Source of the DNA: GCA-2731375 sp046582635
GTDB taxonomy: Bacteria; Pseudomonadota; Alphaproteobacteria; GCA-2731375
Length of the DNA stretch: 64,000 nt
Assembly: GCA_046582635.1 (NCBI GenBank)
Contig: JAYGEA010000056.1
Coordinates: 1 to 64,000 of the forward strand
Reading direction: 5' to 3'
Made by a program: the position numbers and the translations under genes. Below the pieces are notes generated by a model that had not been told where the DNA came from, ran no database searches, and saw nothing but the letters and a program-made list of their open reading frames with translations. This document shows, piece after piece, positions 8,422-15,529 of the stretch. How positions within the stretch are numbered: the stretch's first letter is position 1; the number at the start of each line of letters is the position of its first letter.

Positions 8422-9390
8422 CTACCCTCCGCTGCGCGGCATCGGCGAGCCGCCGCTACCGCCGCCGTCCTTGAAGGCCTCGCGGGCGATTTCCGAAATA
8501 CCGCTGATGGCGCCGATCACCGAACTGGCCTCAAGCGGCAGCATGAGGATTTTCTGATTGCGGGAGGTGGCGATCTGGCCCAAGGCCTCAATATACTTCT
8601 GCGCCACGAAATAATTGATCGCCTGGACATTACCCTTTGAGATGGCTTCGGAAACCATCGCGGTGGCTTCGGCCTCCGCCTTGGCCTCGCGCTCGCGGGC
8701 CTCGGCGTCGCGGAAGGCGGCCTCGCGCCGGCCCTCCGCCTCCAGAATGGCGGCCTGTTTTTCACCTTCGGCGCGCAGGATTTCGGCCGCCCGGGTGCCC
8801 TCGGCCTCCAGAATATTGGCCCTCTTCTCGCGCTCCGCCTTCATCTGCCGGGCCATGGCGTCCACCAGATCCCTGGGCGGGGCGATATCCTTGATCTCGA
8901 TCCGGGTCACCTTGATGCCCCAGGGCGAGGTGGCGCCATCGACCACGGTCAGCAGGCGGGCATTGATCTCGTCACGCTTGGACAGCAATTCATCCAAATC
9001 CATGCTGCCCATCACGGTGCGGATATTGGTCATGGTCAGGTTCAAGATGGCCCGCTGCAACTGGCTGACTTCATAGGCGGCGGAGGCGGCATCAAGGATC
9101 TGGAAAAATACCACGCCGTCCACGGCGACCATGGCATTATCCTTGGTGATCACCTCCTGGGTCGGCACATCGAGGACCTGCTCCATCATATTCATCTTGG
9201 CGCCGATCCGGTCGACCACGGGGATGATCAGATGCAGGCCGGGCGTCAGGGTCCGGGTATAGCGGCCGAACCGCTCGACAGTGTATTCCGAGCCCTGGGA
9301 CACCGCCTTGACCCCGGCGATGACCAGGATCACCGCCAGCAGCACCAGGGCAAAAACAAAGATGGTCGAACCGTCGATGGGGAAATTCAT
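8422..9390 (-). CDS. SPFH/Band 7 paraslipin (QmcA-like)
   Basis: A 322-residue protein with one N-terminal membrane anchor (residues about 10-30) and a stomatin/prohibitin domain that includes ERFGRYTRTLTPGLH and the stretch IEIKDIAPPRDL. A charged alanine/glutamate-rich coiled coil (EAEGTRAAEILRAEGEKQAA and continuing) runs through residues of roughly 180-250, and the tail is Gly/Ser-rich. It forms oligomers on the cytoplasmic membrane. The NfeD partner gene follows 3 bases downstream. Length and layout are normal for QmcA/paraslipin. Confidence 0.92.
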   Translation of the reverse strand: MNFPIDGSTIFVFALVLLAVILVIAGVKAVSQGSEYTVERFGRYTRTLTPGLHLIIPVVDRIGAKMNMMEQVLDVPTQEVITKDNAMVAVDGVVFFQILDAASAAYEVSQLQRAILNLTMTNIRTVMGSMDLDELLSKRDEINARLLTVVDGATSPWGIKVTRIEIKDIAPPRDLVDAMARQMKAEREKRANILEAEGTRAAEILRAEGEKQAAILEAEGRREAAFRDAEAREREAKAEAEATAMVSEAISKGNVQAINYFVAQKYIEALGQIATSRNQKILMLPLEASSVIGAISGISEIAREAFKDGGGSGGSPMPRSGG

Positions 9391-9482
9391 GCTATGATCC
9401 TATCCATTCAGAAACCGGCGAGATGTCGGCCCAAGGGTCTTAGTCTATAGATTTAGGCAATCGGCTTCCATGACAACCGGAA

Positions 9483-9986
9483 ATGGCGGGGCGAAATCCG
9501 GATACGAGCAATACCAGTCGCATTCACTCTTTTCACCCGGAACGCTACGGCGATGTGAAATCCGCCGTGCGGGCCCTGTTACATGCGGTCGGGGGCGAGG
9601 CCAAGGCGGCGGCGTGCCGGGTTTCCAAATCCACCCTCTCGGAATACGGCAACCCCCGCTATGACGAGCGGCACATGCCCCTGGATGTGGTGCTGGCGTT
9701 GGAGCGGGCGGCGGGTGCCATGCCCGTGACCGAACATCTGGCGGCCGAGCATGACGCCTTGTTGCTGCACTTGGCGGCGGAGGAATCGGCGGGCGGCTGG
9801 CTGGATCATCTGACTAAGATCGGCAAGGAAGCCGGCGATGTATTTCACCGGGCCGGCGAATACCTGGCCGATGACGGCGAAATCGATGCCCAGGGGGCGC
9901 CGGTGCTGTTGAAGGAAGTGGACGAACTGTTGGCGGCGGTGGCTGCCATGAGGGCGGCGGTGCGCAAGCGCATTCCGGACGAATAG
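9483..9986 (+). CDS. Uncharacterised protein with CII-like N-terminal segment
   Basis: A 167-residue soluble protein that I cannot assign. The N-terminal third (RYGDVKSAVRALLHAVGGEAKA followed by a KSTLSEYGNP segment and MPLDVVLALERAAG) resembles the helix-turn-helix region of phage CII-like regulators found in alphaproteobacteria. The C-terminal half is helical and acidic (AAEESAGGWLDHLTKIGKEA) and may mediate oligomerisation. It is a single gene, divergent from the SPFH/NfeD operon and convergent with the peroxiredoxin. No phage genes lie nearby. DNA binding is inferred only. Confidence 0.7.
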   Translation: MAGRNPDTSNTSRIHSFHPERYGDVKSAVRALLHAVGGEAKAAACRVSKSTLSEYGNPRYDERHMPLDVVLALERAAGAMPVTEHLAAEHDALLLHLAAEESAGGWLDHLTKIGKEAGDVFHRAGEYLADDGEIDAQGAPVLLKEVDELLAAVAAMRAAVRKRIPDE

Positions 9987-9996
9987 CAAAAAACGC

Positions 9997-10025
9997 AAAA
10001 AAACGCCCCGGCGATGGTCTCGCCG
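9997..10025 (-). terminator. Rho-independent terminator for the peroxiredoxin gene
   Basis: On the minus strand, stem CGGCGA, loop GACCA and stem TCGCCG are followed by GGGCG and seven T. It lies downstream of the peroxiredoxin stop codon, beyond REP-like copy C, and right at the end of the convergent unknown gene. Confidence 0.7.
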
Positions 10026-10062
10026 AGGCGCTCTCGCATTTCCAGTTTAGCTGGTTTCGCCA

Positions 10063-10135
10063 AGCCAGCCGCTCCCCCTCCCGACCACCCATAGATCATG
10101 ATTCCGTGGGTGGCCGGGAGGGGGAGCGGGTGGTT
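10063..10135. repeat. REP-like palindrome, copy C (73-bp full form)
   Basis: Two 29-base arms pair at 26 of 29 positions around a 15-base spacer. The left arm AGCCAGCCGCTCCCCCTCCC then GACCACCCA contains the 12 inner bases missing from the left arms of copies A and B, so this is the likely complete form. It lies between the peroxiredoxin stop and its terminator. Confidence 0.85.
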
Positions 10136-10156
10136 CAGTGGGCATTGATAAATGCT

Positions 10157-10642
10157 CTACAGGATATCCAGGATCGCCAGGGCGCCGGATTTTTCGACGC
10201 CGCCGGGGTTGTCCTCCACCTGCACGGCACTGACCGTGCCGTCATCGACGACAATGGCGAAACGGGTGCAACGCACGCCCATGCCCCGCTCCGTCAGATC
10301 CAGTTCCAGGCCCAGGGCCTTGGTATACACGGCACTGCCGTCGGCCAGCATGGTCACCTTGTTGCCAACCTGCTGATCCTTGCCCCAGGCGCCCATGACA
10401 AAGGGATCGTTCACCGACATGCAGCCAACCGCGTCCACGCCCTTGGCCGCGAGCGCCGTGTGGTTTTCCACATAGCTGGGCACATGCTGGGCCGAGCACG
10501 TTGGCGTGAAAGCGCCCGGCAGGCCGAACAGCACGACCTTTTTACCGCTGAAAATTTCGTCCGTCGCCACGGGTTCGGGGCCCCCTTCGCCCATGGTCAT
10601 TAATGTGCCCGAAGGCATCTTGTCGCCAACTGATATGGTCAT
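10157..10642 (-). CDS. Peroxiredoxin, Prx5 (AhpE/AHP1-like) type
   Basis: A 161-residue thiol peroxidase that reduces hydrogen peroxide and organic peroxides. The peroxidatic Cys is in the motif PGAFTPTCSAQHVPSY near residues 40-56, as in the Prx5 group. A C at GCMSVNDPFV (about residue 76) is conserved in this group. No glutaredoxin domain is fused, so the reductant must come from elsewhere. It has its own terminator downstream and a 45-base-period direct repeat upstream, so it is likely a single-gene unit. Confidence 0.93.
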   Translation of the reverse strand: MTISVGDKMPSGTLMTMGEGGPEPVATDEIFSGKKVVLFGLPGAFTPTCSAQHVPSYVENHTALAAKGVDAVGCMSVNDPFVMGAWGKDQQVGNKVTMLADGSAVYTKALGLELDLTERGMGVRCTRFAIVVDDGTVSAVQVEDNPGGVEKSGALAILDIL

Positions 10643-10752
10643 CGTTAGGTCTCCCCATTACTGAATGATTGTTTGAGGTCACCGCCGCGCCCCGATTGCG
10701 TCGTCAGGATATTGCCAACAGCATATAGCGACGTCGGGGAACTATGCAAAGG

Positions 10753-10817
10753 GCGAATGATTGGGGGGGCCAATAAGTGGAGAGCCAATAAGTGGGAGCG
10801 AATGATTGGGGGGCCAA
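10753..10817. repeat. Direct repeat with 45-base period upstream of the peroxiredoxin
   Basis: GCGAATGATTGG followed by a G-run and CCAA occurs at 10753-10773 and again at 10798-10817. Between them GCCAATAAGTGG occurs twice, at 10769-10780 and 10784-10795. ATTGG and CCAAT also form small inverted repeats. Position suggests a remnant duplication or a regulatory array between the DsbD-like gene and the peroxiredoxin promoter; no function is shown. Confidence 0.75.
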
Positions 10818-10835
10818 AAATACCAACCGACGAAA

Positions 10836-11741
10836 TTAGCGGCCCAGGGTCAGTTCATGCTCCACCGCGCGCCGGCCGTCCACCAGGGTCAGGGTCAAGG
10901 CCTGGTTCGATAACACCGCCCCGCCGATGCCGGCAAAGACCGCCAACCGCAGGGTGACATCATGACCGCCGCCGCCAAGGGTGACGTCCGGACGGCCAAA
11001 GCCAAAGGGTTCCGGCGCCTCGACCATCAAATCGGGCGCCTGGAACGGTTGGTCGGCATGCGCCTCGACCACCAGGGTCTGGTTGCCGTCCGGGCCGCCC
11101 ACCCAGGCCCGCCGGATCGTCATCGTGGAAGGTCCCGCCGCCTTGGGCACCAACGCCAGGTAGCGGCGGATCAATGCGGCCGCCTCGCGCGACGTCGGCG
11201 TGGGGGGGCTGGACGATGGCTGATTTCTGCCCGGCTTCAGCTCCAGGGCCCATTTAACGTGCATGGGAACGCACACATTCTTGCAGACCATGTAATCCAT
11301 GGTCAGACGGGCGGTCAGAGGTTTGCCCGGCGCGGCGGCCTGCAACAGAACGGGCAAGACAACCTCGTCGTGGTAGCCGAAACTGTCAAAGCCAAAGGCG
11401 CTAAAACGTATGGGCGCGGGCCATTGGACGTCCGTCGCGGCCAGATTTTGGGAGCCTTGCCAATTGAGCAGCGGCGGCGCCCCAGATTCGCCGGGATTCC
11501 GCCAATACGTCTTCCAACCAGGTTTGAGCCGGATGTGCACGCCCAGCCAGACGCGGCCCTCTGCATCCAAGGCGTTCCGGTCCGAAATAAGCCGTGCCGC
11601 GGCCTCCTCCGTTCCCTGCCAGGCCGCGTGTGGGCTGTCCGCCGGAGCCGCATTTAGGGGCAACACCATTGCCGACGGTGCGATCAACAGCATTGCGCCA
11701 ATCAGCCAACACAAAAATTTATTTCCGGATTCTGGTGACAT
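10836..11741 (-). CDS. Exported DsbD N-terminal-domain protein
   Basis: A 301-residue protein with a signal peptide (LLIAPSAMVLPLNAAPA) and a periplasmic domain of the DsbD-alpha/ScsB kind: WLGVHIRLKPGWKTYWRNPG, then MDYMVCKNVCVPMHV, where the two cysteines (CKNVC) match the pair that DsbD-alpha domains use for thiol exchange. Unlike full DsbD, there is no following transmembrane domain or thioredoxin domain, and no membrane thiol transporter lies alongside. It likely has a role in periplasmic disulfide or metal handling, but the electron donor is unknown. It is divergent from yqgE. Confidence 0.82.
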   Translation of the reverse strand: MSPESGNKFLCWLIGAMLLIAPSAMVLPLNAAPADSPHAAWQGTEEAAARLISDRNALDAEGRVWLGVHIRLKPGWKTYWRNPGESGAPPLLNWQGSQNLAATDVQWPAPIRFSAFGFDSFGYHDEVVLPVLLQAAAPGKPLTARLTMDYMVCKNVCVPMHVKWALELKPGRNQPSSSPPTPTSREAAALIRRYLALVPKAAGPSTMTIRRAWVGGPDGNQTLVVEAHADQPFQAPDLMVEAPEPFGFGRPDVTLGGGGHDVTLRLAVFAGIGGAVLSNQALTLTLVDGRRAVEHELTLGR

Positions 11742-11797
11742 TCTTTGTTTCTTCGCTTCGGACCTCGCCTATACTCTTGGCGTGCAATGTTACCAAT

Positions 11798-11817
11798 ATA
11801 GGAGTTAATTAACCTAT
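11798..11817. promoter_or_regulatory. Palindrome in the dsbD-like/yqgE divergent region
   Basis: ATAGGAGTTAATTAACCTAT is an imperfect palindrome centred on TTAATTAA, between two divergent genes. It may be an operator, but no regulator can be named. Confidence 0.3.
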
Positions 11818-11867
11818 CTCCGGTGACAATGACATGAGAATTTGATTTCCGCGGCCACCGAGACCAA

Positions 11868-12506
11868 GTGATCATTATGGGTACTGAAGATAACAGCGGC
11901 GAAAGTCCCACCAACGTGCCGGCAGACGGCGCCAAGGGAGATGTTGTGGATGACGGCTATCTGACCGGCCAATTGCTGATCGCCATGCCCACCATGGGCG
12001 ATCCGCGGTTCGAACGGACGGTGATTTACATGTGCGCGCATTCGGCCGACGGTGCCATGGGCCTCGTGGTCAACAAGGAAGCCAACGAGATCGATTTTCC
12101 GGAACTGTTAAGCCAGTTGGAGATCGAGACCGACGGTATCAAAAAACCCATTCCGGTATTGACCGGCGGCCCGGTGGAGACCGGGCGCGGCTTCGTGCTG
12201 CATTCCATGGATTACAGCCAGGATTCGACCCTGAAAGTCACCGACGAGGTGGGCTTGACGGCCACCGTCGATATCCTGCGCGCCATCGCCGAGGGCGAAG
12301 GCCCGGACCGCAGCTTGCTGACCCTGGGCTATGCGGGCTGGTCATCGGGACAATTGGATGACGAGATCCAGGCCAATGGCTGGCTGAACGTCCCGGCGGA
12401 CACCACCATCCTGTTTGACGACGATCTTTCCAGCAAATGGGACCGTGCGGTGCGCAAGGTCGGGATCGATCCGTCCTTCCTGTCCGCTGAAGCGGGACAT
12501 GCGTAG
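11868..12506 (+). CDS. YqgE/AlgH family protein (DUF179)
   Basis: A 212-residue cytoplasmic protein of the YqgE/AlgH family. Recognisable segments are GQLLIAMPTMGDPRFERTVI, GAMGLVVNK, GGPVETGRGFVLHS and LGYAGWSSGQLDDE. The biochemical role of the family is not settled. The start is either GTG at 11868 or ATG at 11877; neither has a clear Shine-Dalgarno sequence, and the acidic N-terminal 25 residues are variable in the family. The gene stands alone before the arsR-like gene. Confidence 0.9.
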   Translation: MIIMGTEDNSGESPTNVPADGAKGDVVDDGYLTGQLLIAMPTMGDPRFERTVIYMCAHSADGAMGLVVNKEANEIDFPELLSQLEIETDGIKKPIPVLTGGPVETGRGFVLHSMDYSQDSTLKVTDEVGLTATVDILRAIAEGEGPDRSLLTLGYAGWSSGQLDDEIQANGWLNVPADTTILFDDDLSSKWDRAVRKVGIDPSFLSAEAGHA

Positions 12507-12513
12507 AAAAACG

Positions 12514-12537
12514 ATATTTCGATAATTCTAGAAATAT
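12514..12537. promoter_or_regulatory. Perfect inverted repeat, likely ArsR-family operator
   Basis: ATATTTC at 12514-12520 and GAAATAT at 12531-12537 flank a 10-base AT-rich centre. This dyad symmetry and composition suit ArsR/SmtB regulators, and it lies 39 bases ahead of the arsR-like start. Autoregulation by the adjacent gene product is inferred. Confidence 0.55.
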
Positions 12538-12539
12538 AG

Positions 12540-12568
12540 TTGCAATTGTCTTTCGGGTGTCCTAAATA
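12540..12568 (+). promoter_or_regulatory. Candidate promoter of the arsR-permease operon
   Basis: TTGCAA, a 17-base spacer and TAAATA. The -10-like box ends only 7 bases ahead of the ATG at 12576 and no Shine-Dalgarno is visible, so the transcript would be leaderless or nearly so. The inverted repeat at 12514-12537 abuts the -35 box. Confidence 0.45.
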
Positions 12569-12575
12569 GACCTCC

Positions 12576-12998
12576 ATGAATGATATTATCGATATACAAC
12601 CCACATCCAATCTGCAGCTTGTGGCCGACGCCATGGAAGCATTGGGCAACGAAACCCGGCTGGCCGTTTTCACTTTGCTGGTGCCGGCGGGGCAGAGCGG
12701 ATTGTTGGTGGGGGAAATCCAATCCCGTCTCGGTGTGCCGGCCTCGACCCTGTCGCATCATCTCTCCCGCTTGATCCAGGTGGATCTTGTGCAGCAGGAA
12801 CGCCAGGGCCGGAAACTCATATGCCGGGCCAATTATTCCCGCATGGAAGGTGTGTTGTCATTTCTGACCCGGAATTGTTGCGCCGCCGACGGCGCCGCCC
12901 CTGGCCACCAGCATGGAACCACGGAACTTCAAGACGGCACCGTTACGGGATCTGCTGAGGGATTTGCTAAGGGATCTGCTAAAGGATTTGTGGCATGA
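12576..12998 (+). CDS. ArsR/SmtB family metalloregulator
   Basis: A 140-residue winged-helix repressor. The HTH is seen as LLVGEIQSRLGVPASTLSHHL with the wing HLSRLIQVDLVQQERQGRKL. Thiols for metal or metalloid sensing are probably the adjacent pair in TRNCCAADG near residue 105, helped by the following His-rich GHQHG. ArsR relatives with a CC pair at this place are common next to arsenic genes. The last 20 residues are a degenerate GSAEGF/AKGSAKGF repeat, encoded by a short DNA repeat. It overlaps the permease gene by 4 bases, so the two are co-expressed, and the operator-like palindrome upstream suggests self-repression. Confidence 0.9.
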   Translation: MNDIIDIQPTSNLQLVADAMEALGNETRLAVFTLLVPAGQSGLLVGEIQSRLGVPASTLSHHLSRLIQVDLVQQERQGRKLICRANYSRMEGVLSFLTRNCCAADGAAPGHQHGTTELQDGTVTGSAEGFAKGSAKGFVA

Positions 12999-14038
12999 GT
13001 GATATTTCCACCGCCGGCGCGGCGCGAGGCATATTTGGGCGTGTCACGGGAATAGACAAGGTCTGGCTGACCATCGCCGCCGGCCTGGTGCTGGGAGCCC
13101 TGGTGGTGCCGCAACAGACCCTGTCCAGCGTCGGTTTTGCCGGCAACGCCCTATTGGGTATTGCGCCGTTTCTTGCCGTATCCATCGGTTTGGCGGCCTA
13201 TGCCAAGGCCTCCGGCGCGGATAATCTGATCGCCAAGGTGTTTCAAGGCCGGCCGGTGCAGATGGTTTTTGCCGCCGCGCTGTTTGGCGCCCTTTCGCCG
13301 TTTTGTTCCTGCGGCGTGATCCCGCTGATCGCCGCCTTGCTGGCCATGGGCGTGCCCCTGGCACCGGTGATGGCGTTCTGGCTGGCCTCGCCCCTGATGG
13401 ATCCGCAGATGTTCCTATTGACCATGGGCGCCTTGGGCCTGCCGTTTGCCTTGGGCAAGACGGCGGCCGCCTTGGGTATTGGCTTGTTGGGCGGCTATGC
13501 CACGATGGCCTGGCAACGGGCGGGCGGCTTTGCCATGCCCCTGCGCGAGGGCGTGGGAGATGGCGGTTGTGGTGCCGGCTCCGTGCGCAGCGAGGGCGCC
13601 GTGGTTTGGACGTTCTGGCGGGACGGCGCGCGGCGGACCAAATTCGCCGATGAGGCCTGGCGCACCACGCTGTTCCTGGGCAAATGGATGATCGTCGCCT
13701 TCCTGTTGGAAAGCGTCATGCTGGCCTATGTGCCGGCGGCAACCATTGCCGGGTTGTTGGGCGGCGAAAATTTCTGGGCCATTCCCCTGGCTGCCATTAT
13801 CGGCGTGCCGGCCTACATGAACGGCTTTGCAGCCATTCCCATGATATCGGGCCTGATGGAACTGGGCATGGCGCCGGGCGCGGCCATGGCGTTCATGGTG
13901 GCGGGCGGTGTCTCGTGCATCCCGGCGGCCATCGCGGTCTTTGCCCTGGTCCGCCCGCAGGTGTTCATGTGGTACCTGGGCCTGGCTTTGGTTGGCTCGC
14001 TGGCGGCGGGCATCGGGTTCCAGTTCTTTATGGCTTGA
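12995..14038 (+). CDS. Permease of the ArsP/YraQ (DUF318) family
   Basis: A 347-residue polytopic membrane protein with about 8-10 hydrophobic helices in two related halves. Each half contains a cysteine motif: SPFCSCGVIPLIAALL near residue 105 and AGGVSCIPAAIAV near residue 305. These match the permease group that includes the ArsP exporter of trivalent organoarsenicals and the SO_0444 Cu/Zn type. The central loop is hydrophilic (about residues 180-225). It is translationally coupled to the ArsR-type gene, which makes metal or metalloid export the best guess; the actual substrate is not shown. Confidence 0.87.
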   Translation: MSDISTAGAARGIFGRVTGIDKVWLTIAAGLVLGALVVPQQTLSSVGFAGNALLGIAPFLAVSIGLAAYAKASGADNLIAKVFQGRPVQMVFAAALFGALSPFCSCGVIPLIAALLAMGVPLAPVMAFWLASPLMDPQMFLLTMGALGLPFALGKTAAALGIGLLGGYATMAWQRAGGFAMPLREGVGDGGCGAGSVRSEGAVVWTFWRDGARRTKFADEAWRTTLFLGKWMIVAFLLESVMLAYVPAATIAGLLGGENFWAIPLAAIIGVPAYMNGFAAIPMISGLMELGMAPGAAMAFMVAGGVSCIPAAIAVFALVRPQVFMWYLGLALVGSLAAGIGFQFFMA

Positions 14039-14088
14039 GGAATTATTCCCCTCGGCCTTGGCGATACCAAACTGCGATAATAGAGACC

Positions 14089-14937
14089 ATGAAGGAATTT
14101 GCACTGCGGGAATTTGAATTGGCCCCCACGCCCGAAGATGGGCGTCTGACCGAACAGGTTGGCGGCATCGATCAGAACGGCGCCCCCGTGGACACCCGCG
14201 TCGTGGTCGAGCAGCCCCTGACCCTGTATCTGAACGGCCAGGAAATCGTCACCATGATGACCGTCGGCGATCACCCCGATTGCCTGGCCGTGGGCTATCT
14301 GCTGAACCAGAGCATGCTGGCGCCCGACGACCGGCTAACCGGCATCGATTATGACGAGGAACTGTCGGTGGTGGTGGTGCGCACGGAACGGACCACGGAT
14401 TTTGAAGAAAAACTGCAGAAAAAAACCCTGACCTCCGGCTGCGCCCAGGGCACGGCCTTTGGCGATTTGATGGAGCATTTCGACGAGATCGAACTGGACC
14501 GGGACGCGATATTAAAAACCTCGTGGATCTATACCCTCAGCCGCAAGATCAACCAACAGCCCAGCCTGTATTTGACCGCCGGCGCCATTCACGGCTGCGT
14601 CCTGTGCGCCGAGGACCGGCCGCTGATTTATATGGAGGATGTGGGCCGCCACAACGCCATCGACAAGATCGCCGGCTGGATGTTCCTCAACACAGAGGGC
14701 CCCGAGGGCAAGATCTTTTACACCACCGGGCGCCTGACCTCGGAAATGGTGATCAAGACCGTGCGCATGGAGATCCCCATTCTGATCTCCCGCTCCGGCT
14801 TCACTGCCTGGGGCGTTGATCTGGCGCGGCAGGCCAATCTGACCCTGATCGGCCGGGCCAAGGGCACGCGGTTCATGTGCCTGGCCGGGGAAGACCGCCT
14901 GATCTTCGACAACTTGGACGTTAAGGGTGATGGCTGA
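14089..14937 (+). CDS. fdhD: Formate dehydrogenase accessory sulfurtransferase FdhD
   Basis: A 282-residue FdhD-family protein that carries sulfur from IscS to the molybdenum cofactor of formate dehydrogenase. Family segments: EQPLTLYLNGQE, MTVGDHPDCLAVGYLL, TGAIHGC-like ACCAGAIHG region, DVGRHNAIDKIAGW, and SGRLTSEM-like TTGRLTSEMV. The expected CxxC is reduced to a single Cys in TSGCAQGTAFGD. The ATG at 14089 gives a family-length protein; the frame stays open upstream, but that part lies inside the permease gene. It overlaps mobA by 8 bases. No formate dehydrogenase genes are in the window. Confidence 0.9.
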   Translation: MKEFALREFELAPTPEDGRLTEQVGGIDQNGAPVDTRVVVEQPLTLYLNGQEIVTMMTVGDHPDCLAVGYLLNQSMLAPDDRLTGIDYDEELSVVVVRTERTTDFEEKLQKKTLTSGCAQGTAFGDLMEHFDEIELDRDAILKTSWIYTLSRKINQQPSLYLTAGAIHGCVLCAEDRPLIYMEDVGRHNAIDKIAGWMFLNTEGPEGKIFYTTGRLTSEMVIKTVRMEIPILISRSGFTAWGVDLARQANLTLIGRAKGTRFMCLAGEDRLIFDNLDVKGDG

Positions 14938-15529
14938 TATCGCCGGCTTGCTGTTGGCGGGCGGTGGCGCCCGGCGCATGGGCGGCGGCGATAAATGTCT
15001 GCGGCCACTGGGTGGCCGCCCTTTATTGGCCCATGTCATGGAACGCCTGGGGGGTCAGGTGAGCGAGATGATCCTGAATGCCAATGGCGAAGGGGCACGC
15101 TTCGCCACCTTTGGTTTACCGGTGGTCGCCGACACCATCCCCGGCATGGCCGGGCCCCTGGCCGGCATTTTGACCGGCATGGAATGGCTGCGGGAAAACC
15201 GTCCCGGCGTAACCATGATGGCGTCCGTGCCCACGGACGGCCCGTTCCTGCCCCTGGATCTGGTCCGGCGCCTGGCCGATGCGAAAGGTGACGCCCGGAT
15301 CGCCTGTGCCCGTTCCGGCGGCCGGGCCCATCCGCCCATCAGCCTGTGGGATGTGGACCTGGCCCCTGATCTGCGCCGGGCCATGGTCGAAGAGGAGATG
15401 CGCAAGATCGATCTGTGGACCGCGCGTTACCCAATCGTTCACGTGGATTGGCCCATTGAGCCCCATGATCCGTTCTTCAACGCCAACCGGCCGGAGGATC
15501 TGGACCGGGCCGAGGCCCTGTTGGGGTGA
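14930..15529 (+). CDS. mobA: Molybdenum cofactor guanylyltransferase MobA
   Basis: A 199-residue nucleotidyltransferase that joins GMP to molybdopterin to form the MGD cofactor. The GTP-binding signature LLLAGGGARRMGGGDKCL is at the N-terminus, followed by GMAGPLAGILTGM and VPTDGPFLPLDL, where the Asp binds metal. NANRPEDLDRAEAL is the usual C-terminal piece. The ATG at 14930 overlaps fdhD by 8 bases; a GTG one codon earlier is possible. Together with fdhD it suggests a shared role in supplying mature Mo cofactor to formate dehydrogenase. Confidence 0.93.
   Translation: MADIAGLLLAGGGARRMGGGDKCLRPLGGRPLLAHVMERLGGQVSEMILNANGEGARFATFGLPVVADTIPGMAGPLAGILTGMEWLRENRPGVTMMASVPTDGPFLPLDLVRRLADAKGDARIACARSGGRAHPPISLWDVDLAPDLRRAMVEEEMRKIDLWTARYPIVHVDWPIEPHDPFFNANRPEDLDRAEALLG

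Noticed and set aside
13684..14088. N-terminal extension of FdhD
   Set aside because: These codons lie in another frame of the permease gene and match nothing in FdhD.
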